64,000 bases of DNA from Circinella minor (lineage: Eukaryota; Mucoromycota; Mucoromycetes; Mucorales; Lichtheimiaceae). Within the stretch, counting starts at the first letter, position 1, and each line of letters begins with the position of its first letter. The notes under the pieces were generated by a model. The model was not told the origin of the DNA and did not search any database. It saw only the letters and a program-made list of their open reading frames with translations. The DNA is taken from positions 1-64,000 of the forward strand of contig JAEPRB010000156.1 in NCBI GenBank assembly GCA_016758965.1, written 5' to 3'. The position numbers and the translations under genes were made by a program. Below, in pieces: positions 11,082 to 21,512 of this stretch.

Positions 11082-12444
11082 AGAGAAGACATACTTTATC
11101 GCGAAACTTGTCTAAGTATTCTTTTAATTCAACTGGTAATGGCTTCAGTTGTGGTTTATGGTAATTTCGTATTTCTTTCATTTCATCAGGTGTGAAATAT
11201 GTTCTCCAACAAGAATCCATGACATCCAAAATTACTGAATGTGAAGAACTACCGTGCAACCATAAGTCAGTTTTTTTTTATAAATTTGACATGGACAATA
11301 TACAGTCAATAAAAGATAATACGTACTGTTCATATATACACTGTTTAACAAACTCATGCATAGTATCTTCTACTATCTTTCCAGTTGGCAATTGCCATTT
11401 TGGATGTTTCAACTTGGTGGTATATATGTCATTCACAAAATCTTTTACTCCAGTAGATAATGGGATATCAGATGATCTTTTCGATGCTGAACTGCTTAAA
11501 CTACTTGATCCACTTTCACCATTGATTTCCATGTCTATCAGTTTCCACGTGGCCCGTTTTTTCTCCTGTGCATAATTGTGTTTATATGAGTAAAAAAGTT
11601 TTTTTTTGACATTCTGTCTTTGGTATTATTTATTACCGTTCTAGCATCGAGTTTCTCAACTATTCGTCCAAATAAATGCGGCCAAAACGTATTGTAATTT
11701 GTTAAAGTTGATGAATTTTCAACGACAAACGCTTGTTTATCAAGTAAAAATTGAGCAAAGCTAATAACATCGTCAGCATTGAGACGTTCCTTAATATAAC
11801 TTTAAATTTCTATGAAAGTTAAAACAAGTATCATAGTTTCTAGTAGTTAATTTCGTTTTCTTTTTCGTTGAAAGCTTTTTTTTTTTATTAATGCTTTTGA
11901 AGGAGAAGTAGATATACCTTCAGAGCATTTATTTTTAAGTGTTTCAGGTATTTCATTATCCAAGATTCTAGTTGCCATGGTAATGAAAGATGTTGAAGCT
12001 GGAAAAAGTTCAGTTTGTTGCTGCGGATAGTACAATATTTTTTTACTGGTGACGTGACGTACTATTGTGATTTTTTCGGGTGCGTTTTTTTTGGCCCGGA
12101 TAACATGTATGAGGCAAAAAAAAATTAATTGTTCTCAATTAGGAAATGAAGCGAAATGGAGATTATTCTATTGTAAAATGATTAATTGTATTTTATATAT
12201 GGGTTGGAACTTATAACTATTTAAAAAATAAAATGATAATAATAACTAGCTATTAGTCATACTTACTGTAAATATAACATTTGACCAAATTATATTGTAA
12301 ATATTATTGTTCGACATCTATTTTGCCACAGAGAGTGTTGTATTTTACTTTTTTGTTCCCTGTACACTCAAAGGTGTCACAAATGGTACATGCATTTAAA
12401 TGTTTTTATGAATGTCTTCAAGGAGATTATTATTGCTGCTGCTG

Positions 12445-12821
12445 CTATCTATAAATGTTTGTAGTGCTATAATAGAATTTGGATCTGTTAATACTAAATT
12501 CTATTCCAGCTACAGTTAACACTTTCGAAGACGTACTTATCACTTCAAATAAACTCGATTCCATAGCACTGGATTCAATGGCAGTAGTTCGACTAATGGT
12601 AGATTCATTATTAATGGTCCGGTTGTTAACAATGTTCTTGGTAGCACTAACATAAGTAGAATTTTCATCTCCACACACGCAATCATGAACTCTCCATTAG
12701 ATAATGCTTTTGTTCCATTAGATTTTCTCCTGGCATTAGGATTTCTTCCTTCTGTTTTTTTCTCCCACGTCTTTTTATTATTGGAGTTGTATTCCTTTGT
12801 AACACTATTGAACCAATCCAT
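12445..12821 (-). pseudogene. Basic/serine-rich coding remnant, unrecognised
   Basis: Two overlapping minus-strand frames make one coherent protein only with a frameshift near 12690. The first is MDWFNSVTKEYNSNNKKTWE through RKSNGTKALSNGEF. The second is NSTYVSATKNIVNN through VAGIEFSINRSKF to a stop at 12445. The first half is basic, the second serine/threonine-rich. No domain was recognised. It sits upstream of the interrupted Mucorales-family gene on the same strand and might be part of it or of a separate decayed gene. Confidence 0.3.
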
Positions 12822-13460
12822 GACACCAATAACTTTTTTTTAATATTGACGCTAATAAATTAATAATGTATGAGTTTTTTTTTTTAGAAAGGTGTTAACC
12901 TCGAGAATTTATTTAATTCAAACACAGCTCCACGTACTGAAGACAGAAGGGGTGGACTGTGAACGATCACAATTGGACCATTGGAGCAAAATGTACAATT
13001 CGGGGAAATACAAAGAAATAAAAGGAGAAGGGGAGAAGCTAAACTAGAGTAAAAGTAATAATGTATGAAGTTTTTTCTCTCTTATGCTTTATGCTTACCT
13101 GTTTAAATCTCAGCAACATGTCATAGTCAAAAGTGATTGGGTAAATCCAAACGTCATAGTCTTTTTTTATTGGCTTTCGCTGCCTCATTCACTTTAGCCG
13201 TGCTTTTTTTTTGGTGCAATTTCAAGAGAGACGAATTAAAAGCGCGACTGAGTAGTGAAAGAAAATGTAATATCCACCCAATAAGAATCCTCCTACAAAA
13301 CGGCTCCACTCAACAACAAACTTTTCGAGCCAAGTTTAACATGAAGCTAAGTATCTCGATTCTATTAGACTTATTTACAATTTTTTTTCGTTTTATTTTT
13401 TAGATATTTGTACGTAAGGATGGGCCATTTGAGACTTAAAGGTGAGATTCCATGGTATGA

Positions 13461-13573
13461 CTGTATCTTTGATGACCAGGCATATCTGTGATGACATCCT
13501 TTAGATCAAAGGGCACTTCCGAGTGGGCATAAGCTGTATCTTTGAGGATCAGCTATGTCTGCGATCTTTTCTA
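13461..13573. repeat. Imperfect tandem duplication, period about 73 bp
   Basis: CTGTATCTTTGATGACCAGG at 13461 recurs as CTGTATCTTTGAGGATCAGC at 13534. The similarity continues for about 38 bp through ATATCTGTGATG and ATGTCTGCGATC. Non-coding. Confidence 0.5.
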
Positions 13574-15297
13574 ATTACTATTAAGTAAATGTAGTATTTT
13601 TGTCAAACATTCATTTTAATAACTTTTTATTTATTAGGACTGGTTTTGTTGTACTTTGCTATTGCTAGTTGGAATCAGCATGATGACTTTTTTTCGCTGC
13701 CAATTAACACACTCAAAAGATTGCTAATGTAAGTTATGTACATAAAAAAAAAGGGCGAGTGTTAAGATGGTACATGGCTATTTGAAAACTATATCGATAC
13801 TTACATATATACAGTCAGTATGGTAACGGGTATGTTGATGGCCACGATGACTGGAGTACGTTCCAAATGAGAATACTCTTATCGATCAAACTGACCGTGC
13901 ATATGATGAATTATAGCTCGATTAGGCTTGACTGGATTGTACAGTTTGGCTTTGTATCCACATTGTGCTGGTTCCCCGCAAATTTCTTATCCAAGTTCGT
14001 TCTATTATCACCGAGTTTTTGGTAGTTAGCTTCAAGATTCGCACGTGTCGCTGTCATGAAACCCATTTGTTCAACACTCGGCAGGTCAATTTTGGTGGCT
14101 TCTTGTTATCCATGTGGACACTGATCGACGAATGGTTCAAACCTTTAGTCAAGGCAGTGTACTATTTTCATCGTTCCGATAATGTTCCAAACGACATGTC
14201 TATACCGACGGCATCATCTTGGGTCGACTCGCAAATAGCTTCTTTTTCCTTTTTGTAATAAAAGGAGGCAATAGCATTTTTGAATGGCACAATCCCCCGA
14301 CGCCTGTCCCACTATTTGTACAATCTCTTATGCATTTTCTAATTTGTCTAATTCGAATAAAGATAATAAAGAGAGTAAGACTTACTCTAAGGCTATCACT
14401 ATTTCCTGTATACGTTCTACATTACTAACAATATGATATTGACTTGCACAATCATACCATAGTACATTTTGTGCTTCGATTATTATACTAGAAAATCTGT
14501 CATGCGCTTAGGTACACAAGATGTTGAAAAAAAAATTGCTTAATGGTTATACATTATGAACAAGTAGATAATTGAATAAATGTTGATTCTTATACAAAAT
14601 TAGCCTCAAGTCAGAAACTTGCAAAACGAGGTCGATATAACGCTTAATTTTACCTTCTTGGACTTATATAGAGGTCCTGCATGCTTATTGACATTATTTT
14701 AACTTGAACTTTGGCGTAGTAGTAATACATTCAATTTAACAGAATGTGTCTAGTTTTTTTCTGTTTATCTCATTATATTTGATGGATATCTCAAGATAAT
14801 CTTGAATTAAGAACCTCTCTACCGTTCTATGGGGCCGAAAAAATATGCGATTGCTGTACGATAATAATTGTTCTACTGTTTGGAGAAATATAATTCCTTT
14901 ATCGTCATCCATATTTACATATAAAACAATTAAAAAAGGTCCTTCCTCCTTCTTTCCTTTAATGCACCAGAACTACCATGTTTTATCATTCTGCACCAAG
15001 CACAGTCAAGTACATTAAGCAATATACATTTATATGATATTTGAACCATAAAATGCACAGGGCTATTGGATTGTCACATAAGTGTATAAAGGATGCAAGC
15101 TTTTTTTTTTTTTTGGCGCAAATTCATAGGCATAGCTTTGACATAGCTCAACTTCATTCAGGTCGCTCAATTTGGAAAAATTGGTCCATTTTCAAAACAG
15201 TGGCTCACTTTTATTTTGTGTGGCCAAATTCAATTTCCAACGCTGTAAAGTAAAAAAAATTGACTTATTGAAAATTCTACAAGAACTGAGGAATACG

Positions 15298-15344
15298 GGG
15301 GAAACAAAGATTAAGTCGTGTCATTCCATCTCCATGACAATGTT
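15298..15344. repeat. Short dispersed repeat, copy B
   Basis: Partner of 9559-9604. This copy keeps C at most positions where the other has T (AAGTCGTGTCATTCCATC here against AAGTTGTGTTATTTCATT there), so it is probably closer to the ancestral sequence. Confidence 0.55.
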
Positions 15345-15781
15345 GCCACTGCAACTTTTTCAGTTTTATTATGAACATTCATGCTTTTGACACTTCCATA
15401 GTAACATAAAGCGAAATATATGTTAAAAAGAAAAAAAAAATCCCTAATGAAGAATCACATGGTTTTTTTTTTAATAAAAATATATCCCGCCCTGATTTTC
15501 TTTTTTTTTTTGACACGAATACCGTAAATGCAAATGGGGCCACTGGAGCCAATCAGAGAAGAAATTAATAAAATTAATAGTCTAGGCCAATAAGAACTCG
15601 ATTTAATAAAAATCTGTTGCTATGCCTGGAACCTATACATAGGATTAATTTTTTAGAGAGCGAAAAGGTTGTAGGTGCCTGCATAATGCATCTTTCCCAC
15701 CGCTACTTTATTCAACGCCATTTAACTCCATCCAACTCCATTCAACCATATTCAAGCACATTGAGTAATTTTTTTTTCACA

Positions 15782-16522
15782 ATGGAGGGAAATTCCAACT
15801 ACAAAAAAAGAGGTCGACCTTCTGATCAAAAGAACGCTCAAGGCCACAACCCCGGACGTCCTAAAAAAGTAGATAGCAAACAAAAAAATTATCATTTACC
15901 TCTGTTAACACGACTGTCAATAATAATGAAAATAATAATCCATCATCATCAAGCTCATCTATTAATAGTACAGCAACGCCTGTACAGGAAGAACCAACAT
16001 CATCATTAGGAGAGGATGATCATGTACTGCTTGACGAAAAACATTTTGACACTGTGGTTCCTTCAGCTGAAGAAGATCAATATGATATATTTGATGAAGA
16101 TGATATTCTTGATGAAATTGATTGTAATGATGAAGATGAAGAAGAGGATAATAATAGATAAGAAGGCACTGAAGATATCATTGACACTACGTCCCAAACA
16201 GCTCACCATCATAATGCTCATAACACTACAGAAGAAAATAGAAATGAATCAAGCAACACATTAAATAATAACGCGACACAAATAGCTGGTGTATTTAAAA
16301 AATATCTCTCTGATGTCCAAAAACACATTGTTAGTGAAAAATATCTAGCAGAATATAGTAGAGGAACGTTTTGGGTACGACCAAAAGATCCATACTTTGC
16401 TTCACTTGATGATCTGAATCTAAATGGTCTTTATTATCCACATATTTTTCTTTGGCTTCCTCATTTACTACTTGAAAAACTTGGACAAACTTTGAGCATC
16501 GTTGAACACCATAAAAATCCAT
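15782..16522 (+). pseudogene. DUF6729-like, AT-hook-containing protein, truncated and frameshifted
   Basis: Begins MEGNSNYKKRGRPSDQKN with two AT-hook-like motifs (KKRGRPS and PGRPKKV), which bind AT-rich DNA in the minor groove. After an A-run near 15885 the frame shifts by one. It then continues through an asparagine/serine-rich linker and an acidic stretch (DIFDEDDILDEIDCNDEDEE). A TAA at about 16159 interrupts the frame. Reading resumes to YSRGTFWVRPKDPYFASLDD and LNGLYYPHIFLWLPHLLLEK, which resembles the start of DUF6729, a domain of fungal, probably transposon-derived proteins. It stops at 16522 where cysteine pairs would be expected. The frameshift, the nonsense codon and the 3' truncation together show a dead copy. 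Family assignment is from memory of the FW-PK-P-FA and LY-P-VFLWLPH pattern. Confidence 0.6.
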
Positions 16523-16789
16523 GAGTTCTTAACTTACGGAGTGCTTCTTCTTATGGTTCTTTTTCAAAGAAGAAAAAGGTTCTGAATTCTCGATAAAAAA
16601 AACTTTGTTTTTGTCTTCGCAGAATACATGAATGATAAATTTTTTAAAATTATATCTTTTATTGATAAAACATTAAAAATATTTAATATTTCTTTATTTA
16701 AAAGATAATTAGTATTTATAAAATAATTATTAATTATGAAATGATATATCTTTTAAAGAAAATAATTTAAAGTTTTTTAGTTTTCAACA
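16523..16789. other. AT-rich spacer inside the DUF6729-like remnant
   Basis: 267 bp between two coding remnants. The first 60 bp still read like coding DNA; the rest is about 85 percent A+T and may be a deletion junction or inserted sequence. Confidence 0.4.
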
Positions 16790-16818
16790 TTGCTCATTAT
16801 TGATGAAGCAACTGCTTT

Positions 16819-16849
<31 letters not shown>

Positions 16850-17182
16850 ACACCATCGACACCATCGACACCATCGACAGAAGAAGAGACAAGCAACACT
16901 GAGCAGGCTAATTCCACTGTCACGTTATCTTTAAACGAAATAATACATAATAATAATACAACAAATACATTCGAACCAACGATATTTTATAATCCATACC
17001 TACCACAACAATCGCTTTATCCACCATTTCCTTTTATTATATACGCTGCTCCTTCTTCAAGTAATAGTAGCTTTGATGGTTTACATGCACCACCACGTGT
17101 GAGACATTGTAAAACATGTCATATCATAGTAATACTTGTATCAGCAGAACAGGACGAGGAACATATACCCTCTTTTAAATAA
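16790..17182 (+). pseudogene. C-terminal remnant, probably of the same element as 15782-16522
   Basis: An open frame of about 130 codons with no convincing start. It contains a poly-serine tract encoded by TCA repeats (16818-16850), three SerThrPro-like repeats (TPSTPSTPS), a proline/tyrosine-rich segment (YNPYLPQQSLYPPFPF), and a cysteine pair in VRHCKTCH near the end, then the stop. The CxxC with basic neighbours suggests a zinc-binding tail. Its orientation and its position just after the truncated DUF6729-like gene suggest both come from one element with an internal deletion. Function unknown. Confidence 0.35.
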
Positions 17183-17370
17183 TAATAACCAATGAATCTA
17201 ATTTTCCAAAATGAATAAACTGATACATATAAACTTATACTATACAACCATTGATATTACATACAATAATTATTAATTTTATAACATACACTATATATAT
17301 CACTTCTTTTTCAATAAAAAAAACGCCATACAGTTACATAATAGGAGAGTTTTAATATAATAAGTCTTTA

Positions 17371-17403
17371 AAAATTGGCCTCAGCTTCGCTTCGGCCAAT
17401 TTT
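17371..17403. other. Perfect 10 bp stem hairpin
   Basis: AAAATTGGCC at 17371-17380 pairs exactly with GGCCAATTTT at 17394-17403, leaving a 13-base loop containing GCTTCGCTTC. The GGCC-rich stem stands out from its AT-rich surroundings. It could be an end of a mobile element or a terminator-like structure; no gene is attached to it. Confidence 0.55.
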
Positions 17404-17988
17404 CAAAATAATTAAATCCGTCGGCCCCACTTATGGCACCCGGGCCCTTTTGCAGCAGCAGGTTTTTTTTTTTAATGACAACAAGACTCATTTGATTTTA
17501 TATTATTTTACTGTAAGTTATTATTTTCACTATCATTTTTTATTGTTATATATTTTTATATACTTGATTTTTAAAAGTGTGAGTTACTAAATATTGGAAT
17601 TCTTTGATCCATTTTTTATTGGTTTCTTTTTATAACAAATTTATTCTTCTCTACCAACGGGAATAAATTTGTTATGAAAAGAAATCTGCTAGAATTTTTT
17701 TTTTCAAAATCAAAACACATACATTGTTGTCATTGTTTCAAGTTACTGTCTTCAAGTCGCAAAGATATTGTCAAAAGTTCCACTATGACCTCATTCTGTG
17801 CTCGTCGGGATTGATGAGGTGGTAGTTGTGGATACAAGAGTTCGTTCGAAGTAGCTCTACTGCAATAGCAACTCCTCATTCCGAATAGTCTTTGGTCATC
17901 CTGGGCTATAGCATATATGGGTACCTCGATCTCCCACCGGTTATGGCATAGGTTCTATGTCATTGTTCTGTTCTTCCTTCTTCTTCTT

Positions 17989-18020
<32 letters not shown>

Positions 18021-18224
18021 CTCCCCATTGAGATTCTGAAGCTGGGATTGTCCTCCTGTCAAGAGAAGGGCTTATTGCAACTGTGTCGGGAATCATGGTA
18101 CATTGTGGGAAGGTGTACTATGTGTTCTAATCGGGCTTTCCAAGGTGGAAGAAAGCGTTGTTTCTTTTTCCCTGGCGTGGGGAGAGAAACATGGAGTGTA
18201 CGCGATGTAAATGGTCGGTTTTTG

Positions 18225-18322
18225 GTGACGACTGACTTTGACCCTATTCAATGCTTTTGGCAATTCAAGGCTCCCGTGGTTTATTGTTAATGATGTCGTG
18301 GTAACGACTGACTTTGACCCTA
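18225..18322. repeat. Direct repeat pair, GTRACGACTGACTTTGACCCTA
   Basis: A 22 bp sequence at 18225-18246 recurs with one mismatch at 18301-18322, 76 bp downstream. It lies in the less AT-rich block and may be part of a worn mobile element. Confidence 0.6.
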
Positions 18323-20570
18323 ACTATGGCTAGCCATTGTCATTTTTTTTTTGGAATTTGATTTTGGTGATTAGAAAGTTAATCCAATTGTTTTCATAAA
18401 TTAATTTTGTGAAAGCAGACGATTATTATATATTTGTGTATAAGAGAGCAAAAAAAAAAAGAGAATCCCATCTTTGGCTTGATTGGAGTTTATTGTGTTT
18501 TGCTATTAGTTCTTGGCGGCTCTAATATTGAAAAAAAAACCTTTTTTTGATTTATCTTCACATATTCATTTCCTTTTGGGAATGTTTACCTTTATGATAC
18601 AATCTTTGTTTCTTTTCTTCTTACATTGATTGAGCCGATTTACCTTTTGCTGTTGTTTTTATTATTAAGACACATAGTTGGTACTTTGGGTATTATATTG
18701 GGTGATAATGGAACTATTCTGGTCTTTTAATTGCTAGTCTAGAAGGAAAAGGGAGCAATATTTATTATTCAGCTATTTGATTGTGGTCAATAATTTGGTT
18801 TCCAATTCGGTGTCTTACTTTATCAACATTGGATCAATCCTAAAAACGAAACTTGTAATTCTTTACTACTTGTTTTCTATTGGAACCAAATGATGACCGC
18901 AACATTTTGACGGAAATTACCAAGATAGCAAGGATTCATGTGTGTGTATATGTTCCTACCTGGTGTGTACCTCCTTTAACCAATGATATATCTTATTTCA
19001 TGGTGCTTTATATTTATCTGGCGCTGATAAATTCTTTAAATGAATTATTCATTACTCAAGAAACACTATACTATCCATTACCATCTACGTTTGAAATAAG
19101 TAGTACATATATACACACAGAAAACCAAATCCCACATTCAAGATATATTTGATAAAACTTTACAACCAATCCAAATTAAATTGATAAACCATCATCAATT
19201 GTCAATTTCATTGGAAAATCAAGTTTTATTATTCATTCGGTGAAAAAACAATAATCAGTCAAGTACGTAGCAAATCATTTGGTGTTGTTAGTCAAGAAAC
19301 AAGATACATTGATCCATATGATGAGGTGCATAAGTAACGTCAAGAAGAATAAAAAAAAAGTGGGCAATTGCTATTATTATGACACAGACCAGAGTGCCAT
19401 AATAATACTGCATGCAGTAGACAGCAACAATGTGGGATTTGGTTTCGTTCTTTCGTATTACACGAGGTACACATCTATTTAAATTATCATGGTGAACTAT
19501 GTATTATGGCGTATCCATTACGAACTATATTCAAGAAGGTAAACTACATTTATCAAGAACCATACGTAATATGAGACCAATGAATTATCAAGACCTTTGA
19601 TTTTAATTATTTATTTTCGGTGCTGACAAGACTGGATTATGATTTTCGACCCTTCAATGCGTATCATATTATTGCGTATCAAGATTATCATTTCAAAGTT
19701 ATTTCAAGAACAATAATCCAAAATATCACTTGAAGAAGTTCATCATATATTTATTTATTACTCACTGGTATTTTTGAATATGGAGGTAGCACACACATAT
19801 ACACACGTGGGCGAATATGCACACACACAAATTCATACCAATATATTCAAAAATATACCCAAGATTACTTCCTCTAATTCAAAAAAAAAAAGGTACGTTG
19901 TAAAATATTAATACTGAAAATCCAGTATTCTTAAAAAATGTATGGTAAAGTTATTATTTCTGTGTGTGATGATGATTGCCAAAAAAAAAAAAAAGATATA
20001 TAAAGAAGATACTATTAACCTTCATTTATTACTATTCAAAAATTCCCTCATATGCCTCATACCCCCTTCTCTACACAAAAAATCAAACACACCACAAAGC
20101 TAAAACAAAAGCAACAGTCAACCAGAAAAGTAGAAGAGCTTGCGATATATAAAAAAGACATGTTACATCAATGGATATCTTTTGAAAAGATAAAATTATA
20201 TCAAGTCAAGGATCAAATAAAAAAAAAAGAAGGATCAAACGAATTACAGATATGATTCAATCCATTGGTTACAGCAACCTCAAAAACAAGAATCAATGCT
20301 CAAAATCAAATCGACTTGAAAACAATCAACTATATCACAGCCGATGAATACGATTAAATATAGTTCAACTTTAAATAACAAAACCACGACACAATATAAT
20401 ATATAGCTCAAACTCTTACGTATTCAATAGCAAGAGCAATAATCAACATCAATCTCAACAGTTGTTATTGTCAAGAGCAACAATAACAAAAAAAAAGCAT
20501 ATCTTCCAACAACAGCTCACTTTATCGAGTACGTAAAGACGAAACAATTATTCTAAATTATCAATAATAA

Positions 20571-20968
20571 TCGACGACAACAAAAGATCATCCATTGATA
20601 AACGAGTCATCAATATCAGCAGCGGCTCTTTTGCTCTCTCTGTTTTATACACATCATTCTATTTTATTATAATCAAAACAACAACAACAACAACCTTATG
20701 CATACACTAATTATTATTTTATATACAAAAAAAAAAGAAAAGAGGCAAGATTCATCACATACATTAATAATGAAACTACTAATAACATTTATTAGATTAC
20801 TTGGATAATAAGTATTTTTTATTTTACAGTCGTACATACTCAAACACATTTATATAATCCCTTTTTTATCTTATTTAATTGTACGTAATCCTTTATATTA
20901 TATTGTAAATATTTATATCATCTATTAGTTAGTAATAATAATAATAATAAAATATTGGGTATATTGAT
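20571..20968. repeat. Long dispersed direct repeat, copy 2
   Basis: Same orientation as 1-414 and nearly identical over its whole length, with a shorter CAA tract and scattered transitions (for example CAGTCGTAC here against CAATCGTAC there). Its 3' boundary is sharp: both copies diverge right after GGGTATATTGAT. Whether the CAA-rich sequence just upstream belongs to the same element cannot be tested, because copy 1 is cut by the window edge. Confidence 0.85.
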
Positions 20969-21512
20969 AAAAAATATATATAATTTATTACTTTCCTTTT
21001 TAATATAACCAATCAAAAGACATCAAAGCTGGGTATTATAGGGCGCTTACTTTAATGCTCGGAAATAGATCGTTATAATAACTTTATATTTGACATTGAT
21101 TGAACAATATGTTTTGCACGTAGTACGTAATTGTCGTATTAAAAAAGATTACTTTTGGTAGACTAAAAAAAAAAAAAAATTGTAATTACCCACTTTTTAT
21201 GCTTCAGTGCCGCCCTGTTATTTGAACATATAACTCAAACGTTTCCGTATATTATATATATATATATACATGGCTTATAAAAGATACGTATTAAAAAAAT
21301 GGATTATCACAAATATAAATAATTCCTTCCAGAAATACTATTATTATTTTTACTATTAGTGTTGATTATTGTATTATACTAAAGATTTACTCCAAATCCA
21401 AATGCAAGAATATATTTTTTTTTTAAAAAAAAAAAAGCCAATAAAAAAACAAATTTATTTATATACTTGTATATAATATAAAAGAAGAAAAGCTATTATT
21501 ATTTATATTTAT
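20969..21512. other. AT-rich 3' flank of the SMARCD gene
   Basis: No reading frame recognised. It contains AT runs (21250-21270), poly-A tracts and several TACGTA motifs (for example around 21120 and 21280). Confidence 0.5.

Larger units (their letters stand above)
9701..11978 (-). pseudogene. Interrupted member of an expanded Mucorales-specific protein family
   Basis: Several exon-like pieces on the minus strand read as one protein: a piece starting MATRILDNEIPETLK (11978 downward), YIKERLNADDVISFAQFLL (about 11800-11780), MEINGESGSS to KLKHPKWQLPTGKIVED, HSVILDVMDSCWRTYFTPDE, HPSQVDLHWAEKAIGDILDL, WSFIEKCYDESKFYI, then SVSGVTPLSRKKTGTKVDIL and DNFGVGEAGLSGG (10691-10512). The continuation PAQNMLPKLALNFQDVIWNL and SLCIPGFIIHGMVHIL is found at 9836-9701, after a 670 bp inverted-repeat element. 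A stop follows directly, so the C-terminus looks shortened. The arrangement resembles a large family of uncharacterised proteins I associate with Mucorales genomes; I know of no function. Intron positions between the pieces are not all resolved. Confidence 0.6.
12822..15781. other. Accessory DNA with decayed coding-like segments
   Basis: About 3 kb with patches less AT-rich than the flanks. On the plus strand, frames at 13815-14260 (for example YGNGYVDGHDDWSTFQMRIL and KLTVHMMNYSS) look like worn coding sequence with many stops. The spacing of D, QM, KLT and N faintly recalls membrane-bound O-acyltransferases, but I do not claim it. An imperfect direct repeat with a 73 bp period lies at 13461/13534. 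No intact gene was recognised. Confidence 0.35.
17183..20570. other. Accessory DNA with unassigned coding-like pieces
   Basis: A relatively GC-richer block at 17740-18330 holds a TTC microsatellite (17976-18018) and an 80-codon frame at 18048-18290 (SSCQEKGLLQLCRESWYIVG and onward). Plus-strand frames at 18880-19150, 19279-19480 and around 19620-19720 (LDYDFRPFNAYHIIAYQDYH) look like worn coding sequence. I could not assign any of them. A CA-rich tract lies near 19790-19830. The last 500 bp before the direct repeat are CAA-rich on the plus strand. No intact gene was recognised. Confidence 0.35.

Noticed and set aside
13815..14260. MBOAT acyltransferase gene
   Set aside because: Only a loose D/QM/KLT/N spacing, no active-site His context and many stops.
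17371..17420. Helitron 3' end
   Set aside because: A hairpin is present, but no CTRR terminus follows within about 12 bases and no Rep/helicase sequence is nearby.
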